From positions 1 to 23,045 of IMG/VR virus record IMGVR_UViG_3300030104_006033: a DNA stretch of 23,045 nt. One strand, given 5' to 3'. The translations under genes and the position numbers were made by a program. Shown one piece after another: positions 14,006 to 19,404 of this stretch. The DNA is from a virus. Every line of letters starts with the position of its first letter. Position 1 is the first letter of the stretch. The notes beneath the pieces are model-generated. The model worked only from the letters and a program-made list of their open reading frames with translations, was not told the origin of the DNA and did no database searches.

Positions 14006-14185
14006 TCATTTATGTTCCAAAATCAATAGAATGAAAATGGAATAGGGGGTAAATAGCCAATGGAGTTGAATATCATTAATAACAAAGAATAACCAAGGAC
14101 TAGATACCCCCTTAATACAGATGCCAATTCTGGTTTGTAGTTGTGGATTAGGAGTCGGCATCTGCTTTAGCTTGAGGGCGGTCAC
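14006..14185 (-). CDS. Possible small hydrophobic protein before the methyltransferase
   Basis: An open frame of 59 codons fills the gap between the gene at 14182 and the methyltransferase. A GTG start would overlap the upstream stop as GTGA (14182-14185); an ATG lies at 14161. The protein would end in a hydrophobic stretch (FTPYSIFILLILEHK), and its stop is one base before the methyltransferase ATG. No convincing ribosome binding site is seen. The same DNA holds two long inverted repeats, so it may instead be a structured leader. Confidence 0.35.
   Translation of the reverse strand: MTALKLKQMPTPNPQLQTRIGICIKGVSSPWLFFVINDIQLHWLFTPYSIFILLILEHK
14044..14164 (-). other. Two inverted repeats upstream of the methyltransferase
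   Basis: CAGATGCC (14118-14125) pairs perfectly with GGCATCTG (14157-14164), and AGGGGGTA (14044-14051) pairs perfectly with TACCCCCT (14105-14112); loops are 31 and 53 bases. No T-run follows, so they are not simple terminators. As leader RNA they could govern the methyltransferase start at 14004, 40 bases beyond on the minus strand. Confidence 0.4.
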
Positions 14186-14439
14186 GATTGCATTGCTCTC
14201 TGCCGCCCATTGCTGCGGAGCAAAGTATTAATTATTTGATTGTTTTCCAGATATGTATCCCAGATACGATTTGCCATATCGGTATCATAACCTTCAACAT
14301 CTGTTAAAAATTCTACTATTTCGTGAATATCGACATTGCCGTCTTCCATTATCAAATTATTCGTCTGAATATGAATATCCAGTTTGGGGAAGACATCCTC
14401 AAGAATTGAGTCAAAGACAATGTCGAATTCACTCATCAT
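14182..14439 (-). CDS. Hypothetical acidic protein, 85 aa
   Basis: MMSEFDIVFDSILEDVFPKL..., strongly acidic in the first 60 residues (EDGNVDIHEIVEFLTDVEGYDTD), helical, with a short basic tail LLRSNGRQRAMQS. The two adjacent ATG codons overlap the SSB-like gene's stop (TAATGATG), so it is coupled to that gene. No family recognised; an acidic partner of a DNA-binding protein or DNA mimic is possible but unproved. Confidence 0.7.
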   Translation of the reverse strand: MMSEFDIVFDSILEDVFPKLDIHIQTNNLIMEDGNVDIHEIVEFLTDVEGYDTDMANRIWDTYLENNQIINTLLRSNGRQRAMQS

Positions 14440-14762
14440 TAGAACGGGAAGTCATTATCATCATTATTATTTGATGATGTATGAGTTTCTCCCCCCTCTC
14501 TTGTTGATTCAGTAGTCTTTAAGACATGATTGCCATTACTATCTGTATTCTTCCAAAGACTAACAAAGTTTTTTGCACTATCTGGAATGGCTTCATAATC
14601 AACCATCTTCCTACCATCAACTACTTTGGTGTATTTTTGGAGTGTATCAACAGAATACGATACCCCTTGAAAATCAGGGTCTTTCTGACTACTTTTTTCT
14701 TTATTTGCCCAATATGTAGCCTTTCTAACGGCTTTATATGTGACTTTCGCTTTATCAACCAT
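14439..14762 (-). CDS. Single-stranded DNA-binding-like protein
   Basis: 107 residues with a basic, aromatic N-terminal two thirds (KVTYKAVRKATYWANKEKSS) and a polar linker ending in DDNDFPF. An acidic tail finishing in Phe-Pro-Phe or Ile-Pro-Phe is the partner-binding tip of bacterial SSB proteins, so it probably coats single-stranded DNA and recruits other replication proteins. The body is short and not clearly an OB fold to the eye, so the call rests on the tail and on its position directly after the exonuclease gene. Confidence 0.6.
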   Translation of the reverse strand: MVDKAKVTYKAVRKATYWANKEKSSQKDPDFQGVSYSVDTLQKYTKVVDGRKMVDYEAIPDSAKNFVSLWKNTDSNGNHVLKTTESTREGGETHTSSNNNDDNDFPF

Positions 14763-14763
14763 A

Positions 14764-15627
14764 TTATTTGGTATCCTTTTTGATGTTTAAAGAAAATTCA
14801 GTTGGTATTTTGCGTTTCATATCTGGTTGTGCCTTTTTTTGAAGACCTAACCAATGTTCATATATTGTAGTAACTCGATTCATTAAGTAATGTGCATCAT
14901 TTGTGAATTCACCCGCCTTATTTCTTATCATTTTCACTTTCATCTTTCCGGGTTTTTCTTCTCCTCTCCATTTTCCTGTGGTATATAAAGAACCGATCGC
15001 ACCTACCTTTACATTATATATTTTTTCAAATAAAATAGAGTATGCCATGCATTGAACAGAATGGGCTTCATTTTCTTGCCCAGTTTTGATATCAATCAGC
15101 ATAATAATATCTTGATTTTGCTTTTTGGAAAAAAACTTACAAACCATATCAGCTGTCCCGGCATAAGGTACATCTTTATGCCACATCATTATTTCAGAAG
15201 CCAAAATAACTGGTTGATGTTCATCATACCATAATTTGTAACTCCATATCATTTTCATAATGTCATCTACCATTGGATAAATACTTGAGTAAATAAGTTT
15301 CCAACGTATATCAGGATAGTTTGCTACTTTCTCTTCAACTTGTTCCCTTGTAACCGTTTGCCCAAAATTCATTTTATCATCCGCCCAGTGGGCTATTGTT
15401 CCTTTTATGGCTGCAGTAGGACCATCAATTTCAGCCCACCTTCCATTTCTCATTTTCCATTCTGATAGTCCTGGAGAATTTTCTATACTAGCAATATTTG
15501 TCCATGAAGGTTTTAAAGGGTTTGGTGTAGTGTTATAAATGTCTCTGGCTTTTGGACCATAATAACGTCCATTTTTAGTAGGATATCTTTTTGCTTGAAC
15601 AGCCTGTGATAAATCTAACTTTTTCAT
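14764..15627 (-). CDS. RecB/Cas4-like PD-(D/E)XK exonuclease
   Basis: 287 residues from the ATG at 15627, which overlaps the upstream stop as ATGA; a longer frame would need TTG at 15654. Catalytic order: GTIAHWADD (His80), SEIMMW (Glu145), YAGTADMVC (Asp160), IMLIDIKTG (Asp179, Lys181) and the QCMAYSILFE helix (Gln192, Tyr196). This is the full RecB-family motif set. In phages such enzymes resect DNA ends for recombination or repair. The SSB-like gene follows, giving an exonuclease plus SSB pair; no annealing protein is seen in the window. Confidence 0.85.
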   Translation of the reverse strand: MKKLDLSQAVQAKRYPTKNGRYYGPKARDIYNTTPNPLKPSWTNIASIENSPGLSEWKMRNGRWAEIDGPTAAIKGTIAHWADDKMNFGQTVTREQVEEKVANYPDIRWKLIYSSIYPMVDDIMKMIWSYKLWYDEHQPVILASEIMMWHKDVPYAGTADMVCKFFSKKQNQDIIMLIDIKTGQENEAHSVQCMAYSILFEKIYNVKVGAIGSLYTTGKWRGEEKPGKMKVKMIRNKAGEFTNDAHYLMNRVTTIYEHWLGLQKKAQPDMKRKIPTEFSLNIKKDTK

Positions 15628-15815
15628 ACTGATGCTTTTTTCTGACCAATCCAAGCATCAAAATCAGTTTTACGGACTCTTATTTTTCGTTCCCCTAAAC
15701 GGTAGTGAGGTAACTCACCAGAGGATATTATATTACGAATAGACCTATAAGATATCCCTAATAACTCTGTTAACTCTTTTATAGAGTAGTATTTCTCTGT
15801 TACATTTTGTTTCAT
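15624..15815 (-). CDS. Excisionase-like helix-turn-helix protein
   Basis: 63 residues in the order typical of the MerR/excisionase HTH family: YYSIKELTELLGISYRSIRN (9-28), the wing ISSGELPHYRLGERKIRVRK (30-49), then DFDAWIGQKK. Such proteins bend DNA at att sites and turn the integrase towards excision, or act as early regulators. First gene of the leftward early operon, next to the switch region and facing the repressor. Which of the two roles it plays cannot be told from sequence. Confidence 0.85.
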   Translation of the reverse strand: MKQNVTEKYYSIKELTELLGISYRSIRNIISSGELPHYRLGERKIRVRKTDFDAWIGQKKASV

Positions 15816-16163
15816 GTGGTTTAGTTTGTGATATGTGGTTGTATGTGTTCATAATTATCTATAATGTATTATAATTACATAGAAATAGTAACTAATTATA
15901 TTATAATAGTGCAAGTTTTTATTATTGTTATATTATTTTATTACATTTACATAGCATTATTTACCACTATGGTACTATTTTATTTTTACTAGTGAATATT
16001 GATAATTAATCTTTTTTGAATTATAATTAATTATTGGTTTAATTTATTAAACTATAGCATTCTTACTTTTTGAAAAATAATTTTGATTTATATAGCATTA
16101 TAGTATTATGCTATTATATATTAATATCATATTAATACACAAAATTGGATTAGGAGTAGAAAT
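15816..16163. promoter_or_regulatory. AT-rich lysis-lysogeny switch region
   Basis: These 348 bases without a gene separate the divergent early operon and repressor gene. They are extremely AT-rich. Visible parts are: ATAGCATT at 15951-15958, 16054-16061 and 16092-16099; its reverse ATGCTAT at 16108-16114; and a second palindrome TACCACTATGGTA at 15962-15974. These look like operator half-sites. The AT content gives many possible -10 boxes, so I name no exact promoter, but both directions must start here. Confidence 0.65.
16092..16114. promoter_or_regulatory. Long palindromic operator candidate
   Basis: Two 11-base arms around a central G differ at only one pair; the arms begin ATAGCAT and end ATGCTAT. 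It lies 50 bases upstream of the repressor start, where an autoregulated repressor would bind. Two further ATAGCATT half-sites lie to its left. Confidence 0.55.
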
Positions 16164-16952
16164 ATGACAAAATTAACGGAGTACAGCCGTCTTTTTAAGT
16201 TGGCAAGGTTAGAATTAAAACTAACACAAAAAGAATTAGCTGCAAAACTTGGTATTGCCCCCGGTAGTGTTTTTAAGTACGAAAATAACTTAATGGAACC
16301 TGGGCGTAAGGCAATTGCAAAAATTGAGGATTTTATGAAACAACATAATATTCCTTCACAAATAAACACTAGTAATAAAACAGATAATGACAATCAAGAT
16401 AGAGGAGGTACCATGGACAGTCAATCCATCATTGAACTACAAGACTACAAAATAAAACAGCAAGAAAAAGAATTAGTAATGCTTAAACGCATAATTGAAC
16501 AGCAACCTCTTCAAAAAATGAAATTTGATGACGTTCAGGCCGACATGGAAACAACGGTAGAAATGAAAAATATATTTTCTTTGAAACCTTTAGAAAGAAA
16601 GATTTACAATATAGAAGGGGCCGATGTTTTAGCTAGTAAATTAGATATACCAAAAGAGGTGTTAATCAATCAGTATTTTTCTGAAAACAACTGGCACATA
16701 ACCGATGAACACCCCGTTGATAAAATAATTTGCAAACACACTTTAAAGGAATTAAAACAGATGACTAAAAGTTTACCTACGATCCTAGACTCGCTTAAAT
16801 GGGTTGCTGGTCTGCATTATATGGTTACGCCTGTTAAGTATATTAAAGGCGAACATTATTGCAATACATTGTGTTATATTTTACTAGATTGGAAATCATC
16901 CCCTGTTAAGGTCCTATCAAAATCTGTATTCATTAATGGTGATGTAAATTAA
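16164..16952 (+). CDS. XRE-family repressor-like regulator
   Basis: 262 residues. Residues 8-62 are a Cro/CI-type helix-turn-helix (KLTQKELAAKLGIAPGSVFK; YENN). Residues 88-115 look like a coiled coil (YKIKQQEKELVMLKRIIEQQ), suitable for dimerisation. The C-terminal 140 residues match no S24 peptidase and lack an obvious Ala-Gly or Cys-Gly cleavage site, so it may not be RecA-cleaved. The start has AGGAG seven bases upstream. A second, stronger site (AGAGGAGG) precedes an in-frame ATG at 16413. It is the likely lysogeny repressor, based on the HTH and its divergence from the early operon. Confidence 0.8.
   Translation: MTKLTEYSRLFKLARLELKLTQKELAAKLGIAPGSVFKYENNLMEPGRKAIAKIEDFMKQHNIPSQINTSNKTDNDNQDRGGTMDSQSIIELQDYKIKQQEKELVMLKRIIEQQPLQKMKFDDVQADMETTVEMKNIFSLKPLERKIYNIEGADVLASKLDIPKEVLINQYFSENNWHITDEHPVDKIICKHTLKELKQMTKSLPTILDSLKWVAGLHYMVTPVKYIKGEHYCNTLCYILLDWKSSPVKVLSKSVFINGDVN
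16401..16415 (+). promoter_or_regulatory. Strong internal ribosome binding site and second start in the repressor gene
   Basis: AGAGGAGG is followed four bases later by ATG (16413-16415), in frame at residue 84. It is the best Shine-Dalgarno match noticed in the window. Starting there gives a 179-residue form (MDSQSIIELQDYKIK...) with the coiled coil and C-terminal domain but no DNA-binding domain. It falls exactly at the linker between domains. Confidence 0.6.
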
Positions 16953-16958
16953 GTAACC

Positions 16959-16986
16959 ATCGTACTCAAGTATACTCAAGTACGAT
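16959..16986. repeat. Inverted and tandem repeat after the repressor gene
   Basis: ATCGTACT and AGTACGAT (8 of 8) enclose the tandem ACTCAAGTATACTCAAGTA. It begins six bases past the repressor stop. No T-run follows, so a simple terminator is unlikely; a protein-binding site is possible. Confidence 0.5.
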
Positions 16987-17027
16987 AGTGATATACTTTA
17001 TTAAAAACCAGAATCATAGTTGCGTAT

Positions 17028-17049
17028 AATTTTGCCACTGGTAAATATT
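17028..17049 (+). repeat. 22-base direct repeat, copy 1 (near-palindrome TTTGCCACTGGTAAA)
   Basis: Identical over 22 bases to 17276-17297, with GTTGCG also shared nine bases before the block. The core is TTTGCCA-C-TGGTAAA, a palindrome with one mismatched pair. It lies left of the tRNA and its terminator. Candidate operator or integrase arm site. Confidence 0.8.
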
Positions 17050-17079
17050 TACCTAGAAAAACGCATCCCTTTTGTAACA

Positions 17080-17107
17080 AAAAGCCCCTAGTAAAATAGG
17101 GGCTTTT
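17080..17107 (-). terminator. Rho-independent terminator of the tRNA transcript
   Basis: AAAAGCCCCTA (17080-17090) and TAGGGGCTTTT (17097-17107), perfect 11-base stem with a six-base loop. On the minus strand a T-run follows, 16 bases past the tRNA 3' end. It can also stop plus-strand transcription from the repressor. Confidence 0.88.
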
Positions 17108-17122
17108 CTCGTCGTGAAGGTG

Positions 17123-17217
17123 CGGAGAGGGAGGGATTCGAACCCTCGAAGAGGCTATAAACCCCTTACTCACTTAGCAGGCGAGTACTTCCTCCTCGGA
17201 AAAGCGAGCACCCCTCT
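17123..17217 (-). tRNA. tRNA-Ser (anticodon GCU)-like, abnormal 5' half
   Basis: Read on the minus strand. T arm is GAGGG-TTCGAAT-CCCTC. The acceptor 3' strand CCTCTCC with discriminator G ends at 17123, and CCA is not encoded. A long variable arm (AAGGGG/CCTCTT) is typical of Ser. The anticodon stem CTCGC/GTGAG has loop CTGCTAA, anticodon GCT at 17176-17178. The 5' acceptor AGAGGGG pairs at 6 of 7 (first pair A-C, one G-U). The D arm has about eight extra bases (CTCGCTTT) before the usual CCGAG, so it does not fold normally. It may be a degenerate tRNA, or an attachment site carrying the 3' part of a host gene. Confidence 0.72.
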
Positions 17218-17232
17218 AAAATTAGTGGGTAA

Positions 17233-17261
17233 TAAGTAGCAATAAGTGTCTTTAATGTCAA
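17233..17261 (-). promoter_or_regulatory. Possible promoter of the tRNA
   Basis: A perfect TTGACA (minus strand, 17261-17256) lies 38 bases before the tRNA start. At 17 bases spacing stands TACTTA, a poor -10. The second direct repeat lies just upstream of the -35. The -35 alone is convincing. Confidence 0.4.
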
Positions 17262-17275
17262 CTGGTGTTGCGGTC

Positions 17276-17297
17276 AATTTTGCCACTGGTAAATATT
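17276..17297 (+). repeat. 22-base direct repeat, copy 2
   Basis: Exact copy of 17028-17049, on the other side of the tRNA, 248 bases away. The stretch between it and the next terminator (17298-17404) holds no supported gene, only a weak GACAAG/CTTGTC inverted repeat (17350-17377). Confidence 0.8.
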
Positions 17298-17404
17298 ATA
17301 GAATACCAAATTTGCACCCCCAAAAAAGAAAATTATGTGCCATTTTATCGACAAGGATTTAATTTATATATCTTGTCCCAAATGATATTTTTTTTTAAAA
17401 ATGG

Positions 17405-17444
17405 AAAACCCTCGGAAGGACGGCAATCCAAAACCGAGGGTTTT
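17405..17444 (-). terminator. Rho-independent terminator of the lysis/fibre transcript
   Basis: AAAACCCTCGG (17405-17415) and CCGAGGGTTTT (17434-17444), perfect 11-base stem, 18-base loop, next to T-rich sequence on the minus strand. It ends three bases from the stop of the lysozyme-like gene. The loop holds AAGGACGGCAA, the ribosome motif of the plus-strand genes. Confidence 0.88.
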
Positions 17445-17446
17445 AA

Positions 17447-17929
17447 TTAGGTAAGCGAACCTACCATATCCTTAAACTTTGATTGGGTCCCAGCACCACC
17501 AGAAGAGTTATAGTATTTCTTCCACATTTTGGCAGCATCATCAATATTATCTGCCATAGGTTTTGGAATTCTCCAATATTTAAGTCTACAATGTACAATC
17601 CCACTAGCAATATTGACTAGCAAAATTTTATCCCATTCTTCCGCTTTTCCTTTTAACCATAGGTATTCATCGGTTCCTGTGACTTCTGCACATTTATAGG
17701 CTAAATCGGGGCGATAATTAAGATAATTTTCAACCTGTGATGCCGCTGTATCTGGTTCTACTTGCCAAAAACTTCGGGCGGGACCTTTTCCTAATTGTTT
17801 AATATATTCATATCTTGATTCAACATAGCCAGTCCAGTACACCATGTTAATAGCATCTTCACTAGCATATTTTGAACCTAACCCGGATAAGGTATTTTTA
17901 ATCAGAGTCTGTATTTGTTGATGGTTCAT
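17447..17929 (-). CDS. Lysozyme-like putative endolysin
   Basis: 160 residues, no signal peptide. The stretch GYVESRYEYIKQLGKGPARS-FWQVEPDTA (residues 34-62) fits the catalytic Glu region of small phage lysozyme or transglycosylase-like proteins, with Glu37 the likely acid followed by a Gly/Pro turn and WQVEP. The later part is helical (AAKMWKKYYNSSGGAGT). It would cut peptidoglycan at lysis. It is the last gene before the terminator and follows small membrane genes, a usual lysis arrangement. No family is certain, so the enzymatic call is moderate. The ATG overlaps the upstream stop as ATGA. Confidence 0.6.
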   Translation of the reverse strand: MNHQQIQTLIKNTLSGLGSKYASEDAINMVYWTGYVESRYEYIKQLGKGPARSFWQVEPDTAASQVENYLNYRPDLAYKCAEVTGTDEYLWLKGKAEEWDKILLVNIASGIVHCRLKYWRIPKPMADNIDDAAKMWKKYYNSSGGAGTQSKFKDMVGSLT

Positions 17930-18189
17930 TTTATTTTAATGCTAGCAACAAATCCTGCTACGATATTTTGGATTAAATCGGCCAATGCACGAAACATTTT
18001 TTCTTCTTTCTGGTCGCTAGTCCAGGGAATATCAACTGCTCGATCCATTTTTTCGGCTAGCAATATTTCAAACTCATCACTTTTAAGCCATTCTACTACA
18101 CCATTTTGCATCACATCAGCTTGATTCTGTGCTAATGTCATAGCGTGTTTAACAGCTTCATCTTTCATTTTTTCAATTAGGGCATTCAT
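17926..18189 (-). CDS. Hypothetical protein in lysis module, 87 aa
   Basis: Start placed at 18189 because GAGGA precedes the ATG and it overlaps the upstream stop (ATGA); a longer frame to 18249 is open but would run deeper into the neighbour. The protein (MNALIEKMKDEAVKHAMTLA...) is helical and charged, with a moderately hydrophobic C-terminus (ALADLIQNIVAGFVASIKIK) that could be amphipathic and touch a membrane. No family recognised. Confidence 0.65.
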   Translation of the reverse strand: MNALIEKMKDEAVKHAMTLAQNQADVMQNGVVEWLKSDEFEILLAEKMDRAVDIPWTSDQKEEKMFRALADLIQNIVAGFVASIKIK

Positions 18190-18452
18190 AATATCCTCAT
18201 TATTAGGTTTACGATTATTGGAAGTGCAATTAACCCCATTGCACCCCATGTTTTGATTTGAATCAAGTTTGATTCATGCTCCGCAACCTTTCCATTTAAC
18301 TGGTCAAGTCTTCCATCAATTCTTTTTAAATGTTTAAATATGGTAATTTGTCTTTCATTCAGTTTGACCAATAATCCAATTACCTGTTCTCTATGACTAC
18401 TATCGGCCATTGATTTTACCAGAGAGATAACTAATTTTGTCACTAAGGTCAT
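18186..18452 (-). CDS. Holin-like protein with C-terminal membrane helix
   Basis: 88 residues. A helical N-terminal part is followed by a coiled-coil segment (IFKHLKRIDGRLDQLNGKVAE) and one C-terminal transmembrane helix (WGAMGLIALPIIVNLIMRIL). This order resembles XhlA-type holin or hemolysin proteins. It overlaps the preceding gene by 53 bases, and its ribosome site is weak, so its start may be later (Met15). The lysis role is inferred from shape and from the lysozyme-like gene two places downstream. Confidence 0.6.
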   Translation of the reverse strand: MTLVTKLVISLVKSMADSSHREQVIGLLVKLNERQITIFKHLKRIDGRLDQLNGKVAEHESNLIQIKTWGAMGLIALPIIVNLIMRIL

Positions 18453-18726
18453 CGACTTCTGACATCAAACTTTCGTGCCTTCTGTTACGTTCTAAACTTT
18501 CTTGTTCACCCGTCCTCTGAATCTTGTCATGCAACTTTAAAATAATGTTTTGCGTATTTGATATCACTTCACTCATACCGCTTAAATTTTCACGAATAGC
18601 TTCCAATTCACCATCCTGATTCTTCTGCGATTTAATAAGGTTAGTAATCATAAAACCTAGAAAAAGGCTTATGGCTCCCATAGCCCCTAATTCGCCCCAA
18701 GATTCTAATAGCGTGATTGTATCCAT
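18400..18726 (-). CDS. Membrane-anchored coiled-coil protein, possible spanin or holin
   Basis: 108 residues from the ATG at 18726; a GTG at 18744 would add six. One N-terminal membrane helix (LGAMGAISLFLGFMITNLI, residues about 12-30) is followed by a long coiled coil (EAIRENLSGMSEVISNTQNI; HESLMSEVDDLSDKISYLSG). An N-terminal anchor with a periplasmic coiled coil is the plan of inner-membrane spanins; XhlA-like holins are the alternative. No lipoprotein partner was noticed. Confidence 0.6.
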   Translation of the reverse strand: MDTITLLESWGELGAMGAISLFLGFMITNLIKSQKNQDGELEAIRENLSGMSEVISNTQNIILKLHDKIQRTGEQESLERNRRHESLMSEVDDLSDKISYLSGKINGR

Positions 18727-18748
18727 TATTTTATTTCCATCCACTATT

Positions 18749-18789
18749 AAACCCCAGGATCGCTGAAAGTAATAACAATCCTAGGGTTT
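18749..18789 (-). other. Long hairpin between the fibre and lysis genes
   Basis: AAACCCCAGGAT (18749-18760) and ATCCTAGGGTTT (18778-18789) form a 12-base stem with one G-U pair and a 17-base loop. It lies between the stop at 18816 and the next start. No T-run follows on the minus strand, so it may slow decay or mark processing rather than terminate. Confidence 0.6.
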
Positions 18790-18815
18790 GTAATATTAGT
18801 AGTTTTAAATGGTGG

Positions 18816-19055
18816 TTATGTTGCCACCACTTCTTCAACGACCTCAGCATTCTCTAACGCCTTCCTTAACTTAGCAGTCCATGCTTCATGGCCTAACTGT
18901 ATCTGTTCAAGGTTAAATTGCATAGATTGTATCTTACGTTCACAATCTGCAACCATATTAACGTACTTAATTTGGTCAGGAGTAAAGGTTTCAATGTTAT
19001 ACTCCTTACCTTCAAAAGTCATCATCTGAGGTTCTTTTTTGTTTTTATCAGACAT
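18816..19055 (-). CDS. Small fibre-associated hypothetical protein, 79 aa
   Basis: Begins MSDKNKKEPQMMTFEGKEYN, followed by a helical, coiled-coil-like body (ADCERKIQSMQFNLEQIQLG) and an acidic C-terminus. It resembles the small family I know as DUF6447, seen after fibre genes in marine phages; that match is from memory and unverified. It may be a fibre assembly helper. A hairpin follows downstream. Confidence 0.7.
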   Translation of the reverse strand: MSDKNKKEPQMMTFEGKEYNIETFTPDQIKYVNMVADCERKIQSMQFNLEQIQLGHEAWTAKLRKALENAEVVEEVVAT

Positions 19056-19070
19056 TCTCTTTCCTTTGTA

Positions 19071-19394
19071 TTATAACGCCTCGATATCAGCTTTTAAGAC
19101 TGTCCATCCATCTTTTTCTGCTGTGATATCTGCAATTCTTTTGTCACAGTTTGCTATGGATGCATCACATTGCTCAACTGACACTTCTTGTGTAGCATCT
19201 GGCAATGCTTTACCTGTTTCTGCATCGTAACGCTTTTTGGTTAATTGAATAGCTTCGTGGCTAACTTCAGCTCTTGCTGAACGAACCACAACGCCTTTAT
19301 CGTCTTTTACTTCCGTGACTGCTGGGCTAGTAACAACTTTGCTTTTAGCCACAGACCACTTCTTGTCTTTTTTTCTCTGTGCGTAGTCTTTCAT
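19071..19394 (-). CDS. Hypothetical protein following the fibre gene, 107 aa
   Basis: Start placed at the ATG 19394 (MKDYAQRKKDKKWSVAKSK) with AAAGGAAAG upstream; a longer TTG frame to 19412 would run into the fibre gene. The N-terminus is basic; the C-terminal half is helical with heptad character (CDASIANCDKRIADITAEKD). Position directly after the fibre gene and the coiled-coil form suggest a fibre assembly or connector protein, as inference. Confidence 0.68.
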   Translation of the reverse strand: MKDYAQRKKDKKWSVAKSKVVTSPAVTEVKDDKGVVVRSARAEVSHEAIQLTKKRYDAETGKALPDATQEVSVEQCDASIANCDKRIADITAEKDGWTVLKADIEAL

Positions 19395-19404
19395 TTTCTT
19401 TCCT

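Noticed and set aside
16976-17173. 65-codon minus-strand frame across the tRNA and terminator
   Set aside because: It runs through tRNA and terminator structures and has no ribosome site; the RNA features explain the sequence better.
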